Source of the DNA: Acidobacteriota bacterium | Lineage (GTDB): Bacteria; Acidobacteriota; JAAYUB01 | Assembly (NCBI GenBank): GCA_018001935.1 | Contig: JAGNHB010000015.1 | Coordinates: forward strand, 1-64,000 | Length of the DNA stretch: 64,000 bases | Direction: 5' to 3' | In this document: piece after piece, positions 34,931 through 42,805 of the stretch | Numbering within the stretch: position 1 is the stretch's first letter | Layout of the letters: every line of letters begins with the position of its first letter | Made by a program: the position numbers and the translations under genes | The notes under the pieces: generated by a model | The model's database searches: none | Seen by the model: only the letters and a program-made list of their open reading frames with translations | Told to the model about the DNA's origin: nothing

Positions 34931-36100
34931 TCACCGGCCGACCGGGCCTTCCAGGCGCCGGGAAGGCCCGGGGCCTGTGCCCGGTCGGCGGCCGATGGAT
35001 CGGAGTTGCGCCTGGAGCCGCGCCCACCCGGCGTCCACCGTTTCCCCCGGACAGGCCTTCCCCGGGTAGATCGCGTAGCCGGCCCGGAAGATCGGGGGCG
35101 TCAGGTTCGGCATGACGACGTTCGCCCCGCACTGCAGGCCCCGCTCACGGCCGCGGTCCGGGTCGAGGGCGGCGAGGGCCGTGGTGCTGGGGATGTTGGC
35201 CCAGGGGCACGCCAGGCGGGCCAGGGCCAGGGTCTTCAGGGTCATGGCGACGGAATTCGGGACCTGTTCTTCGTGGCGCACGCCCGGCCCGGGCCCGGGA
35301 AAGGGGGCTCCCGCCCCCCCCCGCGGGGCCCCCAGCGGCGTGGCCGGGTGGGGGATGAAGGGGCCCGCACCGATCATGTCCAACCCGAGGTCGCGGAAGA
35401 GCAGGATGTCCCGCGCCAGGTCGTCGAAGGTCTGCCCCGGGATCCCCACCATCACCCCGCTGCCGGTCTCGTAGCCCAGGGCGCGAAGGGATCGCAGGAG
35501 GCCGATGCGGTCGTCCGTCCCGCCCTTGACCGGCGGGTGGATGCGGCGATACAGGTCGGGGTTGGACGTCTCGAAGCGCAGAAGGTACCGGTCGGCCCCG
35601 GCCTCCCGCCACAGGGACAGTTCGTCGGGGCCCCGCTCGCCGAGGCTCAGCGTGACGGCCAGTCCCGTGCGGGCCCGGACCTGGCGGATCACCTCCGCCA
35701 ACCACTCCGCCTCGATCCCGGGGTCCTCGCCCGACTGCATCACGAGGGTGCCGAAACCGAACGACCGGGCCCGGTCGGCGCACTCGAGGATATCCTCCCG
35801 ACCCAGCCGGTAGCGGGCCAGGGCGACGTTTGGCGCCCTCAAGCCGCAGTAGGCGCAGAGCCGGCGGCAGTGGCTCGAGATCTCGACCAGGCCCCGCAGG
35901 TGGACGTCGTCGCCGACCCAGCGCCGGCGGGTCTCGTCCGCTCGTTCCCAGAGTGCGGCGAGCCGTGCCTCGTCCTCCTCCCGCAGCCAGGCGCGGATCT
36001 CCTCGAATCCCGGGGAAGGGTCTCCCGAGGGGGTCGTCTTCCCTCCGTTCCCCTCGGGGGGTGGGTTCACGGCCGCGGTGGGTGCGGGGTCCGATTTCAA
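34931..36100 (-). CDS. hydE: HydE-like radical SAM enzyme ([FeFe]-hydrogenase H-cluster maturase family)
   Basis: 389 residues. The radical SAM triad is CRRLCAYC (CxxxCxxC) near 80. HydE-family signatures follow: LVMQSGED, SLGERGPDE, GADRYLLRFETSNPDLY, GIPGQTFDDLA and GANVVMPNLTPP, then YAIYPGKAC. HydE helps build the diiron subcluster with HydF and HydG, neither of which is in this window. A Pro-rich insertion of about 25 residues follows PHPATPLG. The start is TTG 36100, supported by AGGAGG five bases upstream. A HydE paralogue with another role cannot be excluded. Confidence 0.85.
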   Translation of the reverse strand: MKSDPAPTAAVNPPPEGNGGKTTPSGDPSPGFEEIRAWLREEDEARLAALWERADETRRRWVGDDVHLRGLVEISSHCRRLCAYCGLRAPNVALARYRLGREDILECADRARSFGFGTLVMQSGEDPGIEAEWLAEVIRQVRARTGLAVTLSLGERGPDELSLWREAGADRYLLRFETSNPDLYRRIHPPVKGGTDDRIGLLRSLRALGYETGSGVMVGIPGQTFDDLARDILLFRDLGLDMIGAGPFIPHPATPLGAPRGGAGAPFPGPGPGVRHEEQVPNSVAMTLKTLALARLACPWANIPSTTALAALDPDRGRERGLQCGANVVMPNLTPPIFRAGYAIYPGKACPGETVDAGWARLQAQLRSIGRRPGTGPGPSRRLEGPVGR

Positions 36101-36203
36101 CGCGTCCTCCTGCCCTCATTGTACTTCCGCCAGGGGCGGATGGGAACGGATTTGTGGGACCCTGGGCCCGGGGGGCCTCCCCGGGCCCCCTGTTCTTTCT
36201 CCT

Positions 36204-36231
36204 TTGACGGACCGGGGTTCGCGATTATAAT
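36204..36231 (+). promoter_or_regulatory. Sigma-70-type promoter of wecB
   Basis: TTGACG (36204-36209), 16-base spacer, TATAAT (36226-36231). Leader of about 70 bases before ATG 36308. Confidence 0.8.
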
Positions 36232-36307
36232 CCCACTCTGAGCCGAAGCCGGACAAGCCGGAAAGGATGTCCTTCACCCAGGCTTCTGAAAGGGAGTGAT
36301 CGGTCCG

Positions 36308-37450
36308 ATGAGGATGCTCGCCGTCGTGGGAACCCGACCGGAAGCCATCAAGATGGCCCCGGTGATCCTTCGCCTGCGCGAAGAACCGGGGGTGACCTGC
36401 CGGGTCCTGGCCACCGCCCAGCACCGGGAGATGCTCGACCAGGTCCTCGACCGGTTCGGCATCGTCCCGGACCACGACCTGGACGTGATGGCGGAAAACC
36501 AGACGCCCGCCCGGGTTGCCGCCGCCGTCCTCGAGCGGACGGGGAACGTCCTGGAAGAGGAGAAACCCGACTGGGTGCTGGTGCAGGGCGACACCACCAC
36601 GGTGGCCGCCGCCGCCCTGGCCGCCTTCTACGGCCGGTGCCGGGTGGGGCACGTGGAAGCCGGCCTCCGCTCCTTCGACCGGTCCCAGCCGTTCCCCGAG
36701 GAGATCAACCGGAAGGTGGCCGGGGTGATCGCCGACGTCCACTTCGCACCCACGGCCCGGGCCCGGCAGAACCTGCTCGGGGAGGGGGTCAGCGGCGGCG
36801 CCGTCCACGTCACGGGAAACCCCGTGATCGACGCGCTCCGCCTGGCGTCGGACCTGCCGTGGGATGCCGCGGGGACACCCCTGGAGGCGCTGCCCGGCGA
36901 CCGGAGGCTGGTCCTGGTCACCGCCCACCGGCGGGAGAATTTCGGGCAGCCGCTGGAACGAATCTGCCGGGCGCTCGCCAAGATCGCCGACACGTTCCCC
37001 GGTGACGTCCACCTCGTCTACCCGGTCCACCCCAACCCGAGTGTGCGCCGCCCGGTGGAGCGTCTCCTGGGCGCCCACCCCGGCGTCACCCTGACGGGCC
37101 CCCTCGACTACCTCGCCCTGGTCCACCTCATGCGGCGCGCCTGCCTGATCCTGACGGATTCCGGCGGCATCCAGGAGGAGGGGCCGGCGCTCGGGAAGCC
37201 GGTGCTCGTGCTCCGGGAAGTGACCGAGCGGCCCGAGGCGGTCGAGGCGGGGACGGTGCTCCTGGCGGGCACCGACGACACCCGCATCGTGCACCTCGCG
37301 TGCGCGCTGCTGACCGACCCCGTGGCCCGCGCCCGGATGGCCCGCGCCGTGAACCCCTACGGCGACGGCCGGGCCGCCGAGCGGATTCGGGACATCCTGC
37401 TGGGCCGTCCCGTGAGGCCTTTCGATCCCGGTGCGCCCGGGGAGGAGTGA
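36308..37450 (+). CDS. wecB: UDP-N-acetylglucosamine 2-epimerase (non-hydrolysing)
   Basis: About 380 residues, the usual WecB length. It interconverts UDP-GlcNAc and UDP-ManNAc for surface polysaccharide synthesis. Motifs: GTRPEAIKMAP at the N-terminus, VLVQGDTTT, GHVEAGLRS, VTGNPVIDAL, VTAHRREN, LTDSGGIQEE and PVLVLREVTERPEA. All the catalytic acidic and His positions of the family that I can place are intact. The start is chosen at ATG 36308 because the family begins right there; an in-frame GTG at 36296 would sit on the GGGAG sequence. A small membrane protein gene follows after one base. Confidence 0.96.
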   Translation: MRMLAVVGTRPEAIKMAPVILRLREEPGVTCRVLATAQHREMLDQVLDRFGIVPDHDLDVMAENQTPARVAAAVLERTGNVLEEEKPDWVLVQGDTTTVAAAALAAFYGRCRVGHVEAGLRSFDRSQPFPEEINRKVAGVIADVHFAPTARARQNLLGEGVSGGAVHVTGNPVIDALRLASDLPWDAAGTPLEALPGDRRLVLVTAHRRENFGQPLERICRALAKIADTFPGDVHLVYPVHPNPSVRRPVERLLGAHPGVTLTGPLDYLALVHLMRRACLILTDSGGIQEEGPALGKPVLVLREVTERPEAVEAGTVLLAGTDDTRIVHLACALLTDPVARARMARAVNPYGDGRAAERIRDILLGRPVRPFDPGAPGEE

Positions 37451-37451
37451 C

Positions 37452-37844
37452 ATGGCCAGGAAACGGAAATCCCGCAGAACCATCCCGCTGATCTACCTGG
37501 GGCCCATCGTGTCCGTGAGCGTCCTCGCGGGCCTTTTCCTGGTGGAGGACGACCTGGGGCTCTCCAACCAGACCATCCTCCTCGTGGTGGGCCTGGGCCT
37601 GATCGCCTTCTACCTTTCGATCCTGGTGCGCCGTTACCTGAATTCGATCGCGCGGCAGCTCCGGCAGGAACAGAAGAGCCCCTCCGCCGAGGTCGAGGAG
37701 ACCCTCCCGGAAGGGTTCGGGAAAATCCCCTCCATCCCCCTCGAGGAACTGAAGCAGCAGATCGCCGACTCCGAACGCCGGAAGCGGTCCGAGCCCAAGT
37801 CCCCCTTCACGCCGGAACCGCCCGACGACGACCCCGCGCACTGA
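37452..37844 (+). CDS. Small membrane protein of unknown function
   Basis: 130 residues. A basic N-terminus (ARKRKSRR) precedes two membrane helices (about 12-31 and 39-60). A charged cytoplasmic tail rich in Glu, Pro and Lys follows. No family recognised. It begins one base after the wecB stop with GGAGGAG as ribosome-binding site, so it is translated from the same message; a role in polysaccharide export or assembly is only positional inference. Confidence 0.75.
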   Translation: MARKRKSRRTIPLIYLGPIVSVSVLAGLFLVEDDLGLSNQTILLVVGLGLIAFYLSILVRRYLNSIARQLRQEQKSPSAEVEETLPEGFGKIPSIPLEELKQQIADSERRKRSEPKSPFTPEPPDDDPAH

Positions 37845-37882
37845 AGCCGCGTCCCCCCGGCCCCCCGGATCGGGCCCCGGGG

Positions 37883-37911
37883 TGGACATTTTCAAAATTT
37901 CATTGAATACT
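37883..37911 (+). promoter_or_regulatory. Candidate promoter of the small peptide gene
   Basis: TGGACA (37883-37888), 17-base spacer, AATACT (37906-37911), in a locally AT-rich stretch. Leader about 65 bases before ATG 37985. Confidence 0.45.
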
Positions 37912-37984
37912 CCAACTATCTGTACTATGGTGAAGTCGAGGGGCGCATTCAGCCCGGCGGTGGCGGGCCTTGCGTGAGGATGGG

Positions 37985-38182
37985 ATGCAAAAAAAAGAAA
38001 GCAAAAAGGTTACACGCTCGGCTCCGACCGGGGCCCGGAAACCGTACGTTCCTCCCCGCCTCGTGACGTACGCCAGCGAGCAAATCCTGGCCGAGATCGG
38101 GATCGCCCAGGCCTGTTCGCCCTTCAACCCGAGCTGCCCCACCGAAAAATCCGGGAAGCGGAAGCCGATCCGGAGGAGATGA
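37985..38182 (+). CDS. Small Cys-containing peptide; possible RiPP precursor
   Basis: 65 residues. A basic N-terminal part (KKESKKVTRS) is followed by RKPYVPPRLVTY, which fits the Y-x-x-P-x-L leader signature seen in lasso-type RiPP precursors. A short amphipathic segment (EQILAEIG) leads into ACSPFNPSCP with two Cys, and a strongly basic C-terminus (GKRKPIRRR). GAGG lies five bases before ATG. The gene has its own likely promoter and a downstream hairpin/T-run, so it stands alone. No B/C/E maturation genes are nearby; the radical SAM protein 2 kb upstream is HydE-like and not of the RiPP type. RiPP identity is an inference from the leader pattern only. Confidence 0.55.
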   Translation: MQKKESKKVTRSAPTGARKPYVPPRLVTYASEQILAEIGIAQACSPFNPSCPTEKSGKRKPIRRR

Positions 38183-38212
38183 CGGTTCAACCCGGCACGC
38201 GAGCGACGCCGC

Positions 38213-38254
38213 CGGCCTTTCCCGCGGGAGCGGGGGAGGCCGTTCGCCATTTTT
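38213..38254 (+). terminator. Probable terminator of the small peptide gene
   Basis: A 13-bp stem (38213-38225 with 38230-38242, two G-U pairs), a 4-base loop, and a T-run six bases after the stem. The offset T-run lowers confidence. Confidence 0.55.
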
Positions 38255-38261
38255 GGGGGGG

Positions 38262-38738
38262 TCAGTTCAGCGGGCCGATGCGGGGTTGGCGCTTGCGGAT
38301 GGGGTAGTCCTTTCGGAGGGGGTGCCCCTCGAACTCCTCGTAGAGGAGGATCCGCTTCAGGTTCGGGTGCCCCTTGAAGCGAATCCCGAAGAGGTCCCAG
38401 GCTTCCCGCTCGTGCCAATCGGCGGCCTTCCAGAGAGGGGTCAGCGAGTCCACCTCGGGCCGCGCCTCCGGGACCCGCACCTTCACCCGGAGCCGCGCTT
38501 TCCGTGCCAGCGCGTAGAAGTGGTAAACGATCTCGAAGCGGGGTTCCTCGTCCGGGTAATCCACCCCCGCCAGGTCCATGAGGACGTTGAAATCCAGCCG
38601 GGGGTCCTCCTTCAGGAACCGGGCGACCGCCGCGATCCCCTCGGGGTGGACGCGCACGCACTCCTCGCCCCGCTCCTCGGTGCACTCGACGAAGGCGTCC
38701 GGAAACCCTTCGCGGATCAGTTGCCCGGCCAGTCCCAT
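38262..38738 (-). CDS. nuoC: NADH-quinone oxidoreductase subunit C
   Basis: 158 residues. A peripheral-arm subunit of respiratory complex I. Family features: LDFNVLMDLAGVDYP, FEIVYHFYAL, then the signature WHEREAWDLFGIRFKGHPNLKRIL and HPLRKDYP. It lies 7 bases after nuoB. The nuoD gene that usually follows or is fused is absent; after the stop come only the terminator hairpin and the small peptide gene on the other strand. Confidence 0.95.
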   Translation of the reverse strand: MGLAGQLIREGFPDAFVECTEERGEECVRVHPEGIAAVARFLKEDPRLDFNVLMDLAGVDYPDEEPRFEIVYHFYALARKARLRVKVRVPEARPEVDSLTPLWKAADWHEREAWDLFGIRFKGHPNLKRILLYEEFEGHPLRKDYPIRKRQPRIGPLN

Positions 38739-38745
38739 GCTTGCC

Positions 38746-39234
38746 TCAATACTCCTGTCTCTGGGTTCGGATCTTTTCCTGCAGCTTCATGATGCCGTCC
38801 AGGACCGTCTCCGGCCGGGGAGGGCACCCCGGAATGTAGACGTCCACGGGGAGGATGGTGTCGATCCCCTGGACCGTGGCGTAGTTGTCGTAAAAGCCCC
38901 CCGTGCAGGTGCACACGCCGAAGGCCACCACCCACCGGGGCTCGGTCATCTGGTCGTAGACCCTCCGGAGGACGGGGGCGATCTTGTGGGAGATGGTCCC
39001 CACCACCATGAGCACGTCCGCCTGGCGGGGGGAGAAACGCGGGAGGGCGGCGCCGAACCGGTCGATGTCGTAGTGGGCGCACGACACGGACATGTACTCC
39101 ATGCCGCAGCAGGCCGTGACGAAGGGGTAGAGGAAGAGGGAGTAGCGCCGCGACCAGGCGACCACCGCGTCCAACCGCGTCGTCACGAAGCCCTCGTCGC
39201 CGAAGACGCCCGCCACCGCCTTTCTCAGTCCCAT
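38746..39234 (-). CDS. nuoB: NADH-quinone oxidoreductase subunit B
   Basis: About 162 residues. It holds the terminal N2 [4Fe-4S] cluster of complex I: adjacent cysteines in TACCGMEYM, further Cys in GVCTCTGG and PGCPPRPE. The quinone-chamber helix region (SPRQADVLMVVGTISHK) is standard. ATG 39234 is chosen because it starts the conserved domain; it overlaps the nuoA stop by ten bases, so translation is probably coupled. Confidence 0.97.
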   Translation of the reverse strand: MGLRKAVAGVFGDEGFVTTRLDAVVAWSRRYSLFLYPFVTACCGMEYMSVSCAHYDIDRFGAALPRFSPRQADVLMVVGTISHKIAPVLRRVYDQMTEPRWVVAFGVCTCTGGFYDNYATVQGIDTILPVDVYIPGCPPRPETVLDGIMKLQEKIRTQRQEY

Positions 39235-39587
39235 TCCAGCGCCCCCCGCTTCCAGACGTAGGCCAACCCGGCCCCGAGGACCAGCAGGAACACCGCCATG
39301 AGCCAGAACACCGGCGCCCCGAGGGCCTTGACGATCACCGCCCAGGGGAAGAGGAACGCGATTTCCACGTCGAAGACCAGGAACAGCAGGCCGGTGACGA
39401 AGAACTTCACGGAGACCCGGTGGGCGAGGGGAGCCGGGTCCGCGATGCCGCACTCGAAGGGCTCGTCCTTGACAGGGTGCCGGCGACGGGGGCCCAGCCA
39501 GGCGGAGAACGCCAGCATCCCCCCCAGCAGCGCCGCGGTGGCCGCCAGGAACACGAGCATCGAAACCGGGTTGGACGACGGGTCCAC
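39225..39587 (-). CDS. nuoA: NADH-quinone oxidoreductase subunit A
   Basis: 120 residues with three membrane helices. The signature FECGIADP and KFFVTGLLFLVFDVEIAFLFPW (acidic pair DVE in helix 2) are diagnostic of NuoA. The start is GTG 39587 preceded by GGAGGAAGG. First of a three-gene nuoA-nuoB-nuoC group. Confidence 0.96.
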   Translation of the reverse strand: MDPSSNPVSMLVFLAATAALLGGMLAFSAWLGPRRRHPVKDEPFECGIADPAPLAHRVSVKFFVTGLLFLVFDVEIAFLFPWAVIVKALGAPVFWLMAVFLLVLGAGLAYVWKRGALEWD

Positions 39588-39660
39588 GATCCTTCCTCCG
39601 TGCTGAACCCCTTTATCGTAGCAGAAAGCGGCGGGAATTGACAGGTCAAATCCTCACAGG

Positions 39661-40197
39661 TCAAATCCTCGCCGGCCGCAGGGACGCCGTCTCGTCGGCC
39701 AGTAGCAGCGCCACGGCGTAGAACTTCCGGAGCGCCGCGCCGAGGTCGGCGTCCAGCAGGCCGTCCTCGAGCAAATCCGCCAGGTACCGGTCCCAGAGGG
39801 CGCCGAACCCGGCCACGGGGGAGCCGTTCGGGAACAACAGCCCCCCCAGGTCGTCCACGGCGCAAGGGGTGTCCCCCGCCGCGGCCCGGAATCGGAGGTC
39901 CACCGTCTCGGCCGCCTGGAGGACGTCCTTCACCTCGTGCCGGGGCTCGTCGGCGCCCAGGACGTCCCGGAGGAAGCCGTGCAGGGCGTAAGCGTAAAAG
40001 AAGCCCTCGGCGGGGAACTCCGCTTCCGGCCACCCCTCCCGGACCGCGTCGAAGAGGGCCCGGATCTCCGGCTGGGCCTTGGCAAACGCTCCCAGGCGGC
40101 TGCGGGCCGCGGCGGGGGAAAGGCCGCCGAGCCGCTCGTCAAGCTCCCGCACGTATTCCGGGATCGTCGGGGGCGTTCGGGGGGGATTTTCTTTCAT
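39661..40197 (-). CDS. Protein of unknown function upstream of nuoA
   Basis: 178 residues, mostly helical, Ala/Leu/Glu-rich, no signal peptide or membrane helix. It has a helical N-half (IPEYVRELDERLGGL; SRLGAFAKAQPEIRAL) and a C-half ending in LRKFYAVALLLADE. Family not recognised. GGGAGGTG six bases before ATG 40197 and the promoter at 40216-40244 define the start. It ends 73 bases before nuoA, so it may lead the same transcript. Confidence 0.75.
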   Translation of the reverse strand: MKENPPRTPPTIPEYVRELDERLGGLSPAAARSRLGAFAKAQPEIRALFDAVREGWPEAEFPAEGFFYAYALHGFLRDVLGADEPRHEVKDVLQAAETVDLRFRAAAGDTPCAVDDLGGLLFPNGSPVAGFGALWDRYLADLLEDGLLDADLGAALRKFYAVALLLADETASLRPARI

Positions 40198-40215
40198 CCG
40201 GTTCACCTCCCGCCG

Positions 40216-40244
40216 AGTATAACCAAGACCGGCCGGTTTAACAA
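40216..40244 (-). promoter_or_regulatory. Sigma-70-type promoter for the 178-residue gene (and perhaps nuoABC)
   Basis: On the minus strand: TTGTTA (40244-40239), 17-base spacer, TATACT (40221-40216). The predicted leader is very short, about ten bases to the ribosome-binding site. Confidence 0.7.
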
Positions 40245-40420
40245 CGGCATCCTGCAGGGTTGATAAATAAACCAAAGGGTATAAGATAGGAGAGGAGGGT
40301 TCCCGAGGTTCGGAGGGCCGGCCGGAGCCGGCGGATGCGGTCTCCGGTGCGGCCGGGAGGCTCCGGCTGGCTCTTCGGGCCTCCGGGGACGGGGGCCTGT
40401 GCCGGGGGAAAAGGCAAGGG

Positions 40421-40546
40421 CCAAAGGACGAAAGGACCAAAAGGACCAAAAGGACCAAAGGGGCCCAAAGGACAGCGCCGGCGGCCCGAACGGCCTGAAT
40501 CCGTGTTTATCCGTGTTCATCCGTGTTCATCCGTGGTTAAATCCGG
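40421..40546 (+). repeat. Two short-period repeat tracts upstream of rtcB
   Basis: 40421-40473 is a nine-base array (CCAAAAGGA type). 40496-40546 is a run of CCGTGTTCAT-type units with 10-11 base period. They lie in the 405-base gap between the divergent 178-residue gene and rtcB, which otherwise holds no gene. The first family recurs inverted at 53637-53683; the second recurs, diverged, at 34866, 42085 and 43411. Confidence 0.8.
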
Positions 40547-40602
40547 TTGCCGGGTAGGTTCGAGGTGGATTTCCGGTTCGCACCGGTTTGGGGGAGGGAA
40601 AA

Positions 40603-42060
40603 ATGAACATCGACGAGGTTCGTGCGCGAATCCGGCCCGAGGGGGAGACCGTGTACCGGATCCCCCGTTTCGGCCCCATGCGGGTGGACGGGCGCTTCTA
40701 CGCCACCCCGAAACTGCTCCGGTGCCTGAAAACCGACGAGAGCCTCCTGCAGATCGGCAACGTGGCCACCCTGCCCGGCATCGTGGGAGACGCCATGGCC
40801 ATGCCGGACATCCACTGGGGCTACGGATTCCCCATCGGAGGCGTGGCGGCCTTCGCCGTGGACGACGGCGTCATCAGCCCCGGCGGCGTCGGTTACGACA
40901 TCAACTGCGGGGTGCGCCTGATGGCCACGCGGCTGACGCGCCCCGAGCTGACCGCCCGTCTGCGGGAACTCGCGGTGGGGATCTTTCGAAACGTACCCGC
41001 CGGGGTCGGCTCCAGCCGGAAGGACCTGAAGCTCGGCCCGAGGGACGAGGACCGTGTTCTGGCCGCCGGCGCCGGCTGGGCGATAAAATCGGGCTACGGC
41101 GCGAAAGAGGACCTCGAGTGCATCGAGGACGGCGGCCGCTTCCCCGACGCCGACCCCGACGCGGTCTCCGGCAAGGCGAAGGAGCGGGGGCGCTCCCAGC
41201 TGGGCACCCTCGGCTCCGGCAACCACTTCATCGAGATCGGATGCGTGGACGAGGTCTTCGACCCGGACGCCGCGAAGGCGATGGGGCTCTTCGAGGGGCA
41301 GGTCACGGTGACGGTTCACACGGGTTCGCGCGGGCTCGGCTACCAGGTCTGCGACGACTTCATCGTGGACATGAAAAAAGCCGCCCGGCACTACGGGATC
41401 GAACTCCCCGACCCCCAGCTCTGCTGCGCGCCCGTGAACTCGCCCGAAGGGCGGCGCTACCGCGGCGCCATGGCCGCCGCGGGGAACTACGCCTTCGCCA
41501 ACCGGCAGATCATCGGCCACTACGTCCGGGAAGCCTTCCTGGAGGCGCTCAAGATCACGCCGCGGGCCCTGGGGATGCGGTTGGTCTACGACCTGGCCCA
41601 CAACATCGCCAAAATCGAGACGCACACGGTGAACGGCGTGGAGACGGAGGTTTGCGTGCACCGCAAGGGCGCCACGCGCTCCTTCGGGCCGGGGCGGCCG
41701 GAGCTCTCCCGCCGTTTCCGGGAGCTCGGCCAGCCGGTCATCGTCCCGGGGGACATGGGGACCTGCTCCTACGTCCTGCTGGGGACGGAACGGGCGGTGG
41801 AGGAAACCTTCGGCTCCACCTGCCACGGCGCCGGCCGGGTCCTCTCGCGCCACGCCGCCATGAAGGCCGCAAAAGGACGCTCCATCGCCGGGGAGCTGGA
41901 GAAGCGGGGGATCCTGGTGATGGCGGCCTCCCGTGGCACCCTGGCGGAGGAGATGCCCGACGCCTACAAGGACGTGGGCGAGGTGGTGGACGCCGTGGTG
42001 AAAGCCGGCCTGAACCGCCGCGTGGCCCGCCTCCGTCCCCTGGCCGTGATCAAGGGTTGA
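40603..42060 (+). CDS. rtcB: RtcB RNA ligase (3'-phosphate/5'-OH)
   Basis: About 485 residues, the usual RtcB length. It joins RNA 2',3'-cyclic phosphate or 3'-phosphate ends to 5'-OH using GTP and Mn2+. Seen: PDIHWGYGFPIGG, YDINCGVRL (metal-binding Cys), GSGNHFIEI, VTVHTGSRGLGYQ, DLAHNIAKIETH, FGPGRPELS and the nucleotide-contact segment GDMGTCSYVL. GGGGGAGGG precedes ATG 40603. No RtcA, RtcR, archease or tRNA gene is adjacent, so it stands alone; repair of stress-damaged RNA is the likely use. Confidence 0.97.
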   Translation: MNIDEVRARIRPEGETVYRIPRFGPMRVDGRFYATPKLLRCLKTDESLLQIGNVATLPGIVGDAMAMPDIHWGYGFPIGGVAAFAVDDGVISPGGVGYDINCGVRLMATRLTRPELTARLRELAVGIFRNVPAGVGSSRKDLKLGPRDEDRVLAAGAGWAIKSGYGAKEDLECIEDGGRFPDADPDAVSGKAKERGRSQLGTLGSGNHFIEIGCVDEVFDPDAAKAMGLFEGQVTVTVHTGSRGLGYQVCDDFIVDMKKAARHYGIELPDPQLCCAPVNSPEGRRYRGAMAAAGNYAFANRQIIGHYVREAFLEALKITPRALGMRLVYDLAHNIAKIETHTVNGVETEVCVHRKGATRSFGPGRPELSRRFRELGQPVIVPGDMGTCSYVLLGTERAVEETFGSTCHGAGRVLSRHAAMKAAKGRSIAGELEKRGILVMAASRGTLAEEMPDAYKDVGEVVDAVVKAGLNRRVARLRPLAVIKG

Positions 42061-42065
42061 CGCGG

Positions 42066-42178
42066 TCGCAAAAAGTCCTACTTTGCCCGCGAATCACGCG
42101 AATGAACGCGAATCCGGAATCAATAATCAATAGATATTATTCGTGTTATAAATTCGCGTAAATTCGTGTTATTCGAGG
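42066..42178 (+). repeat. Dispersed repeat cluster after rtcB
   Basis: Begins with CGCAAAAAGTC (one end of the 34756-34849 element). It continues with CGCGAATCACGCGAATGAACG-like units (period 9-11) and an AT-rich stretch (TTCGTGTTATAAATTCGCG). No gene. Confidence 0.65.
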
Positions 42179-42231
42179 GAAATCCCCCTTTCGCGACTTC
42201 TTGCGGGCTCATCAAGGGCTGATCGTCCCTG

Positions 42232-42276
42232 AAAAACCAGGGGGGGCGGACATCCCGTTCGGATGGCCCGCCCCCC
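42232..42276 (-). terminator. Rho-independent terminator of the 42312-42701 gene
   Basis: On the minus strand: a 9-bp GC stem (42276-42268 with 42249-42241) plus an inner ATCC/GGAT stem, then TTTTT at 42236-42232. Confidence 0.75.
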
Positions 42277-42311
42277 GGTGAACCGGAAAGAAGCGCGTCG
42301 AAAGAAGCGGA

Positions 42312-42701
42312 TCAATAATCGACGTTCAGGACCTTGTGACCGTGCTCCTTCGGGGTGGTCCCGACCAGGTAGCCGTCGTGGCCCGGGATCCAGAGTTCCG
42401 AAAGGATGAACTTGTCCCCCACCTTGTCGAAGATCACGTGAGCGTCCTTCACCGTCGTGTGCGTCTCCCGGCTGAGGGTTGTCAGGACCGTCACCAGGGC
42501 GACGTGATCCCCCTGGTCCTTCACCCTGAACATCCACCCCGACGGTTCCCGAACGAATTCGTACTCGCCGGCGGGCAACTCCGTGTCCTTGACGATGAAC
42601 GGGAAATCGACGTTCACCTTGAGCAGAGGCGCTTGCCCGAATCCGGAGATTACGCTCAGTGCAAGCAGGAAACCGAGTGTCAGGATCAGTCTTGTTTTCA
42701 T
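42312..42701 (-). CDS. Small secreted protein of acidobacterial type
   Basis: 129 residues. A signal peptide (LILTLGFLLALSVISGFGQA) is followed by a domain beginning KVNVDFPFIVKDTELPAGEYEF. This opening (short strand, F-F, LPAGEY) is common in small secreted proteins of Acidobacteriota. Function unknown. AAAGGAGG lies six bases before ATG, and a strong hairpin with T-run follows the stop, so it is a single-gene transcript. Confidence 0.8.
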   Translation of the reverse strand: MKTRLILTLGFLLALSVISGFGQAPLLKVNVDFPFIVKDTELPAGEYEFVREPSGWMFRVKDQGDHVALVTVLTTLSRETHTTVKDAHVIFDKVGDKFILSELWIPGHDGYLVGTTPKEHGHKVLNVDY

Positions 42702-42805
42702 TTCAAACCTCCTTTATCAGTCGCTGCCCTTGTAGATGCGGGAAACCGGGACCCGATTTTTCACGGATCAACAATTCTGAAAAAAATACCTCCCGGAGAA
42801 GAAAC

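Noticed and set aside
40260-40285. TTGATA/TATAAG promoter for rtcB
   Set aside because: The spacer is 14 bases and the site is over 300 bases from rtcB.
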